A stretch of DNA of 64,000 nt from Palsa-504 sp963767565 (GTDB lineage: Bacteria > Actinomycetota > Actinomycetes > Streptosporangiales > Streptosporangiaceae), in assembly GCA_963767565.1 (NCBI GenBank), contig CAVYEG010000015.1:1-64000 (forward strand), in the 5' to 3' direction. Positions within the stretch are counted from its first letter, which is position 1, and each line of letters opens with the position of its first letter. Below, piece by piece: positions 15,007 through 23,584 of this stretch. The translations under genes were made by a program, and so were the position numbers. The notes beneath the pieces were generated by a model, which saw nothing but the letters and a program-made list of their open reading frames with translations, made no database searches and was not told the DNA's origin.

Positions 15007-16479
15007 TTATTCGTCGGCGACGATCGAGCCGACCCGGTCACCTAGGCCCGGGTCGCGCCTGACCAGCCAGATGGAGTAGATGACCGACACCACGATGACG
15101 GCCAGGGCAGCAAACGGGAACCAGTCGTAGGGCTGGGGCTGCGGCGGCTTGCACAGGTAGTAGATGGGCACGGCGATGGCGACCATGCCGAGGACCGGCA
15201 GCACGATGTGCTTGATGATGTTGAACTCGTTCGGCCGGTACCTCCGGTAGTAGAACGGCAACGCCAGGTTGGCCAGGAAGTACACGACCAGGATCAGGAT
15301 CGTGCCCATCGTGCTGGACTCGAAGAAGAAGTTCAGCGCGCTCAGGCTGCTGCTGTGCCCGCCGATCCAGTGGCCGAGCGCCCAGATCAGGGTGAGCGCG
15401 CTGGCGATGGCGACGAACGTGATGATGGCGTTGACCGGCGTCCGCCTGACCGGCTGCACCTTGCCGATCCAGCGGGGCAGCAGGCCCTCGCGGCCGGCGT
15501 TGAAGATCAGCCGGCACTGCGAATTCACCGCGGCGATGAGCACGCCCAAGGTGGAGGTCAGCCCGGCCAGGTAGGCGATGAAGGCCAGCGTGGGGGCTAC
15601 GTCGTGGGCGACGCTGATGAACGGGATGGCCGCGCTGGTCAGCGCGTTCTCGTTGTAGCCGAAGCCGGACACGGTGGAGTAGGCCACCAGCAGGTAGGTG
15701 AACGCCATCAGGGCGATCGACATGAACACGGCCCGGGGCACGTTGCGCCGCGGGTTGTTCGTCTCCTCGGCCAGCGCCGCCGAGTTCTCCCAGCCGATGA
15801 ACAGGTACACACCCAGCGGGAAGGCGGCCGCCAAGCCGCTGAAGCCGTGGGTGATCTTACTGGGCTCGAACGGCACGCCGGACAGATGGCCGCCGTGCTT
15901 GATCAGCGTGGCGACGGACACGACGAGCAGCACCAGCAGTTCGAAGCCGAAGAAGAAGCCGGCCAGCTTGGTCGACACGGCGACACCGCGGAACATCATG
16001 AACATGGCACCGGCGGTGAAGATCGCGGAGAAGATGACCCACGGGATGCTCGTGCCCGTGTAGTACTGGATCATCATCGACAGGAACCCGCCGGAAATGA
16101 CCAGCACCGACGAGATCGCGATGATGTACCCCACCGCGCACAGCAGCGCGGTGGTCACGGCGCTGGTGCCACCGAACGTCTTGCCCACGAACGTGATGAA
16201 GCCGCCCGTGCTCGGGTGCGCCCGGGAGAACTGGGCCAGCGTGTTGCCGAGCAGCGCGATCGCGATGATGGCGGCCACGAGGACCAGCGGCGAGCCGAGG
16301 CCGGCCATGATCACGATCCCGGCGAAGCCGAAGTAGAAGCTGTAGGCCGGGCCGATGTTGGCCATCGTCGACGCGGAGATGTCGATCAGGCTGAGGGCCC
16401 CTTTGTGCAGCCGCTCGGCGGATTCAGGCGCCTTCGTCTCGGTGAACGGGACGTGTGCCGCTTCGCTCAATATGCTCAC
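15007..16479 (-). CDS. APC superfamily amino acid/amine permease
   Basis: The 490-residue protein has about 12 to 14 hydrophobic segments. The N-terminal GALSLIDISASTMANIGPAYSFYFGF contains the broken first helix that binds substrate in the APC fold (shown here by its parts STMANIGPA and YSFYFGF). GWENSAALAEETNNPRRNVPRAV, near residue 235, is the highly conserved loop of the superfamily (GWENSAALAEET...NPRR). It imports amino acids or amines across the cytoplasmic membrane. It is the first gene of a two-gene operon with the copper amine oxidase, so an amine is the likely substrate. Confidence 0.85.
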   Translation of the reverse strand: MSILSEAAHVPFTETKAPESAERLHKGALSLIDISASTMANIGPAYSFYFGFAGIVIMAGLGSPLVLVAAIIAIALLGNTLAQFSRAHPSTGGFITFVGKTFGGTSAVTTALLCAVGYIIAISSVLVISGGFLSMMIQYYTGTSIPWVIFSAIFTAGAMFMMFRGVAVSTKLAGFFFGFELLVLLVVSVATLIKHGGHLSGVPFEPSKITHGFSGLAAAFPLGVYLFIGWENSAALAEETNNPRRNVPRAVFMSIALMAFTYLLVAYSTVSGFGYNENALTSAAIPFISVAHDVAPTLAFIAYLAGLTSTLGVLIAAVNSQCRLIFNAGREGLLPRWIGKVQPVRRTPVNAIITFVAIASALTLIWALGHWIGGHSSSLSALNFFFESSTMGTILILVVYFLANLALPFYYRRYRPNEFNIIKHIVLPVLGMVAIAVPIYYLCKPPQPQPYDWFPFAALAVIVVSVIYSIWLVRRDPGLGDRVGSIVADE

Positions 16480-16518
16480 TCCCTCAAGGGGGCTGGCTGG
16501 GCTGTGGTTTTGTACCGA

Positions 16519-16686
16519 TTAGTAGGGATAATGCGCGGGTCCGGGGTTAACGGTCAACCAGCGACGCTCGGTGAATTCCTCGATGTTGGAATCACCGCCT
16601 GACCTGCCGCCCAAACCAGGCTGTCCGATCCCGCCGGACGGGGCCAGCGCCTCATCCCGCGGCGTTGCGTCGTTCACGTGCACCAT
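16519..16686 (-). pseudogene. Aldehyde dehydrogenase, C-terminal remnant
   Basis: The frame reads MVHVNDATPRDEALAPSGGIG, cut here after key parts MVHVNDAT and APSGGIG, then GRSGGDSNIEEFTERRWLTV and PHYPY-like ending. This is the C-terminal end of a benzaldehyde-type aldehyde dehydrogenase. The catalytic Cys and NAD domain are absent. It lies just upstream of the permease-amine oxidase pair on the same strand, so it is probably what remains of the enzyme that once oxidised the aldehyde product. A palindromic LacI-type site sits at its broken end. Confidence 0.7.
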
Positions 16687-16689
16687 CCC

Positions 16690-16704
16690 GGCAAGCGCTT
16701 TCCA
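16690..16704. promoter_or_regulatory. LacI-family operator-like site next to the ALDH remnant
   Basis: GGCAAGCGCTTTCC is a near-perfect palindrome around AAGCGCTT, the usual core of LacI-family operators. It lies 44 bases beyond the lacI-type gene's stop and just before the aldehyde dehydrogenase fragment. It resembles the operator at 17853-17870, so the same regulator may bind both. Confidence 0.45.
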
Positions 16705-16747
16705 AGTTCTGCGAAACGTACCTGATCGCGGCCTGGGTACGCAAGGG

Positions 16748-17800
16748 TCAGCCTGGCCGGCCCGGCGGGCGCGGCAGCGTGCTTTCCCGCAGGATGACCT
16801 CGCCGGGGACGGGGATCACCCGGGGCTGGTCGCAGCTGGGCCTGGCGTCGGACAGGACCAGGTTGGCGGCCATCTCCCCCATCCGCTTGAGCGGCAGCCG
16901 CACCGTGGTCAGCGGCGGGTAGACGTCGCGCAGGGTGAGGATGTCGTCGAACCCGGCCAGCGCGATGTCGGCCGGAACCCGCAGGCCGCCGGCCCGCAGC
17001 CGGGCCAGCGCGCCCATGGCCATGACGTCGGTGACCGCGAACACGCAGTCGGGCCGCGGCTCCCCCGCGGCCAGGATGGCGCTCATCGCCTCGTATCCGC
17101 CGTCCCGGCTGAAGGCGCCGTGGATCACCCGGGCGCCCTCGAGCGGCACCGACCAGGCGGCCAGCCCGGCGCGGAAGCCGTCCAGCCGGTCCCGGGCGGT
17201 CAGCAGGCCGCGCGGCCCGGCCAGCACCGCGAACCGCCGGTGCCCGAGCGCGACCATGGCCTGGGCCAGGGCCTGCGCGCCCGCGGCGTTCTCGGGCTGG
17301 ATCGTGTCCACGCCCAGCAGGTCCTGGCCGACGCACACGGCCCGCCCGCCGGAGCCGGTGAAGGCGGCGATCTCCTGTTTCAGCCCGTCACGGGCTTGCT
17401 CGTCGTCGGTCCGGCTGCCGATCAGGATCACCGCGCGGGCCCGCTGGGCGCGCATCAGCGCGACGTACTCGCGCTCGGCCGCCTCGGTGGCCGAGGTGCT
17501 CGACATGCAGACCAGCAGCCGCTGCGGTTCGGCCACCTCGATGAGGCCGGCCGCGATCGAGGAGAAGTACGGGTCGGCGATGTCGTGCACGACCACGCCC
17601 ACCATCGTGCTCTGCCCGGTTGCGACCGCTCTGGCCTGCAGGTTCGCCGTGTACCCGAGGTCAGCAGCGGCCTGGTGGACGCGGTCGGCCAGCGGCTGGC
17701 CGACCTGGCGCGGGCCGTTGGACAGGACCCGCGAAGCGGTGGTCAGCGATACGCCGGCGCGGTCGGCGACGTCCTGCAGGGTCACCTTCGATCCCGGCAC
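16748..17800 (-). CDS. LacI family transcriptional regulator
   Basis: The N-terminus VTLQDVADRAGVSLTTASRVL is the LacI helix-turn-helix, followed by the hinge segment LGYTANLQARAVATGQS (only key parts given). The remaining 280 residues are a periplasmic-binding-protein-like sugar sensor. I chose the GTG at 17800 because GGGAGG lies 6 bases upstream and the helix-turn-helix starts five residues later. The longer frame from 17863 would begin inside the operator. It diverges from the oxidoreductase operon at 17896 and probably represses it until a sugar ligand binds. Confidence 0.92.
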   Translation of the reverse strand: MPGSKVTLQDVADRAGVSLTTASRVLSNGPRQVGQPLADRVHQAAADLGYTANLQARAVATGQSTMVGVVVHDIADPYFSSIAAGLIEVAEPQRLLVCMSSTSATEAAEREYVALMRAQRARAVILIGSRTDDEQARDGLKQEIAAFTGSGGRAVCVGQDLLGVDTIQPENAAGAQALAQAMVALGHRRFAVLAGPRGLLTARDRLDGFRAGLAAWSVPLEGARVIHGAFSRDGGYEAMSAILAAGEPRPDCVFAVTDVMAMGALARLRAGGLRVPADIALAGFDDILTLRDVYPPLTTVRLPLKRMGEMAANLVLSDARPSCDQPRVIPVPGEVILRESTLPRPPGRPG

Positions 17801-17852
17801 CGCACCCTCCCTGCCGTCCGGCGCTTGACCCGTTTTGCGGCCCAGCCTAGTG

Positions 17853-17870
17853 TGGGAAAGCACTTTCCCA
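17853..17870. promoter_or_regulatory. LacI-type operator between the divergent regulator and catabolic operon
   Basis: TGGGAAAG and CTTTCCCA form a perfect 8-bp inverted repeat around CA. This is the standard shape of a LacI-family operator. It lies 25 bases before the oxidoreductase start and 52 bases before the regulator start, so one site could control both directions. Confidence 0.75.
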
Positions 17871-17895
17871 GAGGTTCAGGCTAGAAGGCGGATCC

Positions 17896-19047
17896 ATGGC
17901 GCGCAAGGTCATCCAGGTCGCGGTCAACGGCGTCACCGGCCGGATGGGATACCGGCAGCACCTGGTCCGTTCGCTGCTGGCCATCAGGGAAGAGGGCGGC
18001 GTTCAGCTTCCCGACGGGACGCTGGTGTATCCCGAGCCGATCCTGGTCGGGCGCAGCGAGGAACGGCTGCGGGCCATCGCTTCGCGGCACGGCCTGGACC
18101 GCTGGACCACCGACCTGGACGAGGTGCTGGCCGACCCTGAGGTCGACGTCTACTTCGACACCCAGGTGACCAGCGCGCGCGAGGCCAGCCTGCTGAAGGC
18201 GATCGAGGCGGGCAAGCACGTCTACACCGAGAAGCCGGTGGCCGGCTCGCTGGCTGGCGCCCTGCGGCTGGCCCGGGCGGCGAAGGCGGCGGGCATCACC
18301 CACGGCGTGGTGCACGACAAGCTGTTCCTGCCCGGGGTGCTCAAGCTGCGCCGGCTGGTCGATTCGGGGTTCTTCGGCCGGGTGCTGTCCGTGCGGCTGG
18401 AGTTCGGCTACTGGGTGTTCGAGGGGGACGGGGTCCCGGCCCAGCGGCCCTCATGGAACTACCGCGCCGCCGACGGCGGCGGGATCGTGCTGGACATGTT
18501 CCCGCACTGGCAGTACCTGCTGACTGACCTGTTCGGCCCGGTCAGCGCGCTGTACGCGCGGAACGTCACGCATGTGCCGCGGCGCTGGGACGAGTCCGGG
18601 CAACCCTATGAGGCGACCGCCGACGACGCGGCGTACGCGGTGCTCGAGTTCGCCAGCGGGGCCGTGGCCTCGGTCAACTCCTCCTGGGCGGTCCGGGTCA
18701 ACCGGCGCGAGCTGCTCGAGCTGCAGGTGGACGGCACGGACGGCAGCGCGGTGGCCGGGCTGCGGCACTGCGCGATCCAGCACCGGGTCTCCACGCCGAT
18801 GCCGGTATGGAACCCGGACCTGCCGGATCCCCTCGACTACCAGGCGCAGTGGACGGACGTGCCGGACAACATGACGTTCGCCAACGGGTTCAGGGCCGAG
18901 TGGGAGCTGTTCCTGAAGCACGCGGCGGCCGGGCAGCCCTTTGCCTGGGACCTGACCGAGGGCGCCAAGGGGGTGCAGCTGGCCGAGCTGGCCCTGCGGT
19001 CGTCGGCCCAGGGCCGCCGGATCGACGTGCCGCCGCTGGACGCCTGA
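17896..19047 (+). CDS. Gfo/Idh/MocA family NAD(P)-dependent oxidoreductase
   Basis: The 383-residue protein has an N-terminal Rossmann region (VAVNGVTGRMGYRQHL, in place of the usual GxGxxG) and the family motif EKPVA at HVYTEKPVAG near residue 115, where the Lys helps catalysis. The C-terminal half is the sugar-binding alpha/beta domain. Such enzymes oxidise or reduce sugars, sugar acids or inositols. AAGGCGG precedes the ATG by 6 bases. It leads a three-gene operon in which the next start follows its stop by one base, under the divergent LacI regulator. Confidence 0.9.
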   Translation: MARKVIQVAVNGVTGRMGYRQHLVRSLLAIREEGGVQLPDGTLVYPEPILVGRSEERLRAIASRHGLDRWTTDLDEVLADPEVDVYFDTQVTSAREASLLKAIEAGKHVYTEKPVAGSLAGALRLARAAKAAGITHGVVHDKLFLPGVLKLRRLVDSGFFGRVLSVRLEFGYWVFEGDGVPAQRPSWNYRAADGGGIVLDMFPHWQYLLTDLFGPVSALYARNVTHVPRRWDESGQPYEATADDAAYAVLEFASGAVASVNSSWAVRVNRRELLELQVDGTDGSAVAGLRHCAIQHRVSTPMPVWNPDLPDPLDYQAQWTDVPDNMTFANGFRAEWELFLKHAAAGQPFAWDLTEGAKGVQLAELALRSSAQGRRIDVPPLDA

Positions 19048-19048
19048 G

Positions 19049-20185
19049 GTGGGTGCTTCGATCCGGCTGCCGGGGCGGGCCGAGCCCCTGGCCATCCCCG
19101 CGCCTGGCTGGGCGCCCGGTTACCCGCCGCCGACGTCACGCCGGGTCTTCGCCGCGGCCCACGTGGCGGCCTGCCCCGGCCCCGGCGGCGAGGGCGTCGA
19201 CTGGGAGTCCACGATGCGGTTCCGGGATCACTTGTGGGCGCACGGGTTCGGCGTGGCCGAGGCCATGGACACCGCGCAGCGCGGGATGGGGCTGTCCTGG
19301 GATCGGGCCCGGGAGCTGATCGCCCGGTCGGCTTCGTTGGCACGCGGCGCCCTGGCCTGCGGGGTGGGCACGGACCAGCTGGCGGACGGCGCGAGCTACC
19401 CGATTGCGCGGATCATCGACGCGTACGCCGAGCAGATGGCGTTCGTGCAGTCGGCCGGGGCGGACGTGATCCTGATGGCGAGCCGGGCGCTGGCGGCCAG
19501 CGCCCGCGGGCCCGCCGACTACCTGGAGGTCTACAGCTCGCTGCTGGGGCAGGCAGAACGGCCGGTGATCCTGCACTGGCTGGGCGAGGCGTTCGACCCG
19601 GCGCTGCGCGGCTACTGGGGCAGCGCTGGGTTCGAGAATGCGGCCGGGACGGTGCTGTCGCTTCTCGATCGGTACGGCGAGAAGGTGGACGGGGTCAAGC
19701 TGTCGGTGCTGGACGCGGGACTGGAGGTGGCGCTGCGGCGGCGGCTGCCGGCCGGGGTCCGGCTGTACACCGGGGACGACTTCAACTACGCCGAGCTGAT
19801 TCGCGGCGACGCCCAGGGGCACAGCGACGCGCTGCTGGGGGCGTTCGCCGCGATCACGGCGCCGGCCGCCGCGGCGCTGGCCGCGCTGGACCGGGGCGAC
19901 ATGGCGGCCTACGACGCGGCGATGGCCCCGACGGTGCCGCTCAGCCGGCTGATCTTCGAGCCGCCCACCCACTACTACAAGGTCGGCGTGGCCTTCCTGG
20001 CCTGGCTGAACGGGTTCCAGCCGGACTTCGCGATGCTGGGCGGGCTGCAGCGGCGCCGGCCAGCCAGCCACCTGATCCGGGTGTTCGAGCGGGCGGCCGC
20101 GGCAGGGGCGCTTACCGATCCGGAGCTGGCCGCGGAGCGGTTGAGCGCACTGCTGGCCAGGCTGACCGGGCCGGAGCGGGTGTGA
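19049..20185 (+). CDS. DUF993 protein, dihydrodipicolinate synthase-like aldolase
   Basis: The 378-residue protein matches the DUF993 group, whose members are predicted TIM-barrel aldolases related to dihydrodipicolinate synthase. Segments that fit are GTDQLADGASYP, VILHWLGEAFDP, DGVKLSVLDAG (the Lys is the likely Schiff-base residue) and YTGDDFNYAELI. The GTG start overlaps nothing but lies one base after the previous stop. In this gene context it would cleave or hydrate an oxidised sugar-derived keto acid. The substrate is not known for the family. Confidence 0.85.
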   Translation: MGASIRLPGRAEPLAIPAPGWAPGYPPPTSRRVFAAAHVAACPGPGGEGVDWESTMRFRDHLWAHGFGVAEAMDTAQRGMGLSWDRARELIARSASLARGALACGVGTDQLADGASYPIARIIDAYAEQMAFVQSAGADVILMASRALAASARGPADYLEVYSSLLGQAERPVILHWLGEAFDPALRGYWGSAGFENAAGTVLSLLDRYGEKVDGVKLSVLDAGLEVALRRRLPAGVRLYTGDDFNYAELIRGDAQGHSDALLGAFAAITAPAAAALAALDRGDMAAYDAAMAPTVPLSRLIFEPPTHYYKVGVAFLAWLNGFQPDFAMLGGLQRRRPASHLIRVFERAAAAGALTDPELAAERLSALLARLTGPERV

Positions 20186-21018
20186 CTGGTTTCGGCCTGG
20201 AACGGCTGTCGCTGAACCAGGCCACGGTCAAGCACCTGTCCCTGCCGGACGCGGCGGCGCTGTGCGTACGGCACGACATCGCGGCCATCGGGCTGTGGCG
20301 GGACCGGGTGGCGGAGGCCGGGCTTTCTTCGGCGGTGGCGGCGGTGCGGGACGCCGGGCTGCACGTGTCGAGCCTGTGCCGGGGCGGGTTCTTCACCCGG
20401 GCCGACGCCGAGGGCCGGGCGGCAGCCCGGGCCGACAACCTCGCCGCGGTAGCCGAAGCGGCCGAGCTGGGCGCGGACGTGCTAGCCCTGGTGTGCGGGG
20501 GCCTGGTGCCCGGCAGCCGGGATCTCGGCCTGGCCCGGCGGATGGTAGCCGACGCGATCGGCGAGCTGGTGCCGCAGGCGCAGCGGCTCGGGGTGCGGCT
20601 GGGCATCGAGGCGCTGCACCCGATGTTCTGCGCCGACCGGTGCGTGATCTGCTCGCTGGGCGAGGCCGTGGACCTGGCGCTGCTGTTCCCCGCCGAGACG
20701 GTAGGCCTGATGGTGGATACCTACCACGTCTGGTGGGACGCGCGGCTGGCCGGCGAGCTGGCCCGGGCGGCGGGGCGGATCTTCGGCTACCAGGTCTGCG
20801 ACTGGGTGCTGCCGCTGCCCGCGGACGTGCTGCTCGGCCGGGGGCATGTGGGCGACGGGGTGATCGACTTCGGGCCGATCTCGGCGAGCGTGACGGCGGC
20901 CGGCTACGAAGGCTACGTCGAGGTGGAGATCTTCAACGCCGACGTGTGGGCGGCTCCCCCGGACCAGACCGCGGCCACGATGAAGGAACGGTTCGCCCTG
21001 ATCCAGGGCGAACGCTAG
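20182..21018 (+). CDS. Sugar phosphate isomerase/epimerase family protein (AP endonuclease 2-like TIM barrel)
   Basis: The 278-residue protein starts at a GTG that overlaps the previous stop as GTGA. The fold signature is LGIEALHPMF near residue 140, VGLMVDTYHVWWD near 180, and GYVEVEIFNADVWA near 250, which supply the Glu, Asp, His and Glu metal ligands of the AP-endonuclease-2 barrel. Members isomerise or epimerise keto-sugars. It completes the LacI-controlled operon with the oxidoreductase and the DUF993 protein, and the three probably act in turn on one carbohydrate. Confidence 0.9.
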   Translation: MTGFGLERLSLNQATVKHLSLPDAAALCVRHDIAAIGLWRDRVAEAGLSSAVAAVRDAGLHVSSLCRGGFFTRADAEGRAAARADNLAAVAEAAELGADVLALVCGGLVPGSRDLGLARRMVADAIGELVPQAQRLGVRLGIEALHPMFCADRCVICSLGEAVDLALLFPAETVGLMVDTYHVWWDARLAGELARAAGRIFGYQVCDWVLPLPADVLLGRGHVGDGVIDFGPISASVTAAGYEGYVEVEIFNADVWAAPPDQTAATMKERFALIQGER

Positions 21019-21131
21019 GAGGCCCGACGGGCAGCCGGCCAAGGCCATCAACGTTCTCCAGACCCACGAAATCGGAGGATGAAAAACGCTCGATATATCG
21101 GTACCCTGCGGCGGGGAGGGGAACCTAAATC

Positions 21132-22046
21132 GTGTTGCTACGACGTACACAGACGAGCGTCCTGGTGGCGCTGGCCGCTGCGGCTGCTTGCCTCGGGCTG
21201 AGTATCCCGGGCGCGATGGCCGCTCCAGCGCAGCCGTACGGGCTATACCAGAGCGCTAACAACCTGAATTACACGATCGGCACGTCTACGGAATATGCGG
21301 GTGCGATCCAGTACTACGGCTGGAACGAAGGGGTCCAGTCGTCCGAAGTCAGCGCGCTACCGAGTTCGGTCACGCCGTTCCTTGAGCTGCAAACCTGCGG
21401 TAACCCCTGCAACTCGAGCACCTCGGTGAGTTTGTCGTCGGTCATCGCCGGCGACTCGGACCCGTATCTGGCCAATTTCGCCAGCTCCGTCGCGTCGCTG
21501 GGCCGCAACCTGTACCTGACGTTCGACCACGAGCAGAACGGGTCGTGGTACCCGTGGGACTGGTACTGGGGTAACGCCCAGTTCGCGAGTCAGGCCCAGC
21601 AAGAATCCGAATGGATCCAGGCGTGGAACCACGTGACCGGCGTAATCGACCAGAACGCCACCGCCCAGAGCCTCATTACCTGGGTGTGGGCGCCCAACAT
21701 CGAGCAGGGCGGCTCGGCCGTCGCCAATTACTGGTCGAGCGGCGGCTACACCGTCGCAAACGCAGGCATGGCAGGGCTTGACGGCTATTACGCCAACACC
21801 GGCACGACATGGTCGAACCGGTTCGCGTCCAGCTACACCGACGTCGAGAACGCCAGCGGCGACCTGCCGTTCATGGTGTCGGAGACCGGGATACCTCCAG
21901 GCGACTCGGACGCCACCAGCCAGGAGGAGAATCTCATCTCAGGCGCCGAACGCGCCGGGGCCCGCGTCGTGTTCTACTTCGACGCAGGCTCCTACGTCAT
22001 GACGCCGGCCATGCAGACCGCATGGCTAGCTGGCGCCCCTAGCTAG
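21132..22046 (+). CDS. Secreted glycoside hydrolase, GH26-like (beta-mannanase type)
   Basis: A signal peptide is clear: RR near the start, a hydrophobic core (LVALAAAAACLGLS) and an AMA-AP cleavage site at about residue 31. The mature part has DHEQNGSWYPW near residue 135, which corresponds to the HExNGxW acid/base motif of GH26, and FMVSETG near residue 245, which supplies the nucleophile Glu. The protein would act outside the cell on a beta-mannan or related polysaccharide. GGGGAGGGG lies about 10 bases before the GTG start. The neighbouring sugar operon could use the released sugars, but that link is inference. Confidence 0.8.
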   Translation: MLLRRTQTSVLVALAAAAACLGLSIPGAMAAPAQPYGLYQSANNLNYTIGTSTEYAGAIQYYGWNEGVQSSEVSALPSSVTPFLELQTCGNPCNSSTSVSLSSVIAGDSDPYLANFASSVASLGRNLYLTFDHEQNGSWYPWDWYWGNAQFASQAQQESEWIQAWNHVTGVIDQNATAQSLITWVWAPNIEQGGSAVANYWSSGGYTVANAGMAGLDGYYANTGTTWSNRFASSYTDVENASGDLPFMVSETGIPPGDSDATSQEENLISGAERAGARVVFYFDAGSYVMTPAMQTAWLAGAPS

Positions 22047-22141
22047 AATTGCGCGCCGGAAACGGTCGTATAGGTGCCGGGGCCGGTGAGGGCGTTGTCT
22101 CCGGCGTCGAGGAGGCCGGCGGACAGGTTGAGTACCGGGGA
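22043..22141 (-). pseudogene. C-terminal scrap of an exported protein
   Basis: The minus-strand frame ending at 22043 reads SSPVLNLSAGLLDAGDN and TGPGTYTTVSGAQF, the style of a secreted repeat or beta-structured protein. Its stop overlaps the stop of the GH26-like gene on the other strand. Nothing recognisable continues upstream. From 22142 to 22473 I see no gene. Confidence 0.3.
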
Positions 22142-22473
22142 TGAGCCTGCTGACACCTTGTTTAAGCGTTTGATCATTTATTGGCGGCAGCGCCTGCCCG
22201 GGTATGCGAAAGCGGGGGCGCGGGCGGGTACCACGGCACGTTCCGCAAAAAAGGAATCGGGGTTGTGGGACGGCTCCGGGCCGCGCGAGCGGAGTGGACC
22301 CCGGGGTTCACCACGCAAGAGGGTGGTGGAAGTGGGTCTCACCCGCTGGCCACGCCAGCAGCATCGGGGGATGCCGGCCGGCGGGTATAACGAATGTGTC
22401 GGCTGGTACCGGATCGCGGACCGGCCAGGCGATCAAGAGCCAGGGAACTCGGGCCGGGACGGTCAGGTGCGGC

Positions 22474-23541
22474 ATGGCGGAACCTGTTACTCGCTACGCC
22501 ACTGGGAGCGGGGCGCACATCGCCTACCAGGTCCTCGGTCATGGGACGGGCCTAGTGATCGTGCCCGGGTTCGCGTCGCACCTGGAGGTGGAGTGGGAGG
22601 ACGGCGCCTGCCGCTCCTTCATCCGTCGCCTGGCGGCCTTCGCCACCGTGGTGCGCTTCGACAAACGCGGCACCGGATTGTCGGATCCGGTCCAGGAACT
22701 CCCCACCCTCCAGGAGCGCGATGCCGACCTGGCCGCGGTGATCGCCGAGGCCGGCGCGGACCGTCCGGTCCTGCTCGGATTCTCCGAGGGCGGGTCGATC
22801 GCCATGCGGTTCGCGGTCACCCATCAGGAATCGGTGCGCGGCCTGATCCTGTACGGGACGTCCGCGCACCGGCCGCCGCCGTGGGCCATGGACCAGCTGC
22901 GCATGGCTGCTGCTGCCTGGGGCACCGGGGCATCGATCGAGCTGTTCGCCCGCAGCCAGGCAGATGATCCGGGGGCGCGCAGGGCACAGGCCCGGTTCGA
23001 GCGCGCGTCGGCCAGTCCGGCCATGGCGCGGGCTCTGGTCCAGTCGCTGATGCTGGTCGATGTCGAGAGCCTGCTGCCGAGCATCAGCGTGCCGACTCTG
23101 GTCGTGCACCGCACGCAGGACGTGATCCCGGTCGACGAGGGGCGGTTCCTGGCCCGCCACATCCCGGCCAGCCGGTTCAGTGAGCTGGCCGGGGTGGACC
23201 ACCGGCCCTGGGCGGGCGATTCCCAGGCCGTGATCAACGAGATAGAGCGATTCCTGGTCTGTTTGGCACCTGCCGTGGCTGAGTCCGCCGGGCCGGATCA
23301 ACCCAGGCGCCGCCGTCCGGTGCGGCAGATGACCGGATGGGCCAGCCTTACCGAACGCGAGCACGAGGTTGCTGCCCTGGTGGCTGCGGGATGCTCGAAC
23401 CCGGAGATCTCTCGTCGCCTCTATGTCAGCCGTGAGACCGTGCAGACGCATCTCAAGCACATCTTCGGGAAGCTGGGCGTCGACTCGCGGACGGCGCTGG
23501 CCACCCTGGCCGCCTACCACCTTGAGGCCAGAAATCCCTGA
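22474..23541 (+). CDS. Alpha/beta hydrolase fused to a LuxR-type DNA-binding domain
   Basis: Residues 1-270 are an alpha/beta hydrolase. The nucleophile elbow is GFSEGGS near residue 95, and the catalytic His is in GVDHRPW near 250. The C-terminus, from about 295, is a LuxR/FixJ helix-turn-helix: LTEREHEVAALVAAG, then NPEISRRLYVSRETVQTHL. The hydrolase part may sense or cleave a lipid or ester, and the helix-turn-helix then controls transcription. I chose the ATG at 22474 because the hydrolase domain begins there; earlier in-frame sequence is low-quality. The acyl-CoA ligase gene starts 43 bases later and is a natural target. Confidence 0.85.
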   Translation: MAEPVTRYATGSGAHIAYQVLGHGTGLVIVPGFASHLEVEWEDGACRSFIRRLAAFATVVRFDKRGTGLSDPVQELPTLQERDADLAAVIAEAGADRPVLLGFSEGGSIAMRFAVTHQESVRGLILYGTSAHRPPPWAMDQLRMAAAAWGTGASIELFARSQADDPGARRAQARFERASASPAMARALVQSLMLVDVESLLPSISVPTLVVHRTQDVIPVDEGRFLARHIPASRFSELAGVDHRPWAGDSQAVINEIERFLVCLAPAVAESAGPDQPRRRRPVRQMTGWASLTEREHEVAALVAAGCSNPEISRRLYVSRETVQTHLKHIFGKLGVDSRTALATLAAYHLEARNP

Positions 23542-23584
23542 TCTCAGGGATGCTGCCGGATTGGCGGCGGCGCAGGATGACCGC

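Noticed and set aside
15208..16602. Long plus-strand ORF of 464 codons
   Set aside because: It is antisense to the APC permease and its composition (Gly/Arg/Asp/His-rich) is typical of antisense frames.
19234..20181. Extended N-terminus of the isomerase frame
   Set aside because: The frame is open but the DUF993 gene occupies it in another frame; the isomerase starts at the GTG overlapping the DUF993 stop.
21091..21100. CGATATATCG palindrome before the GH26-like gene as an operator
   Set aside because: Ten bases with an AT core are too short to call without a partner site or regulator.
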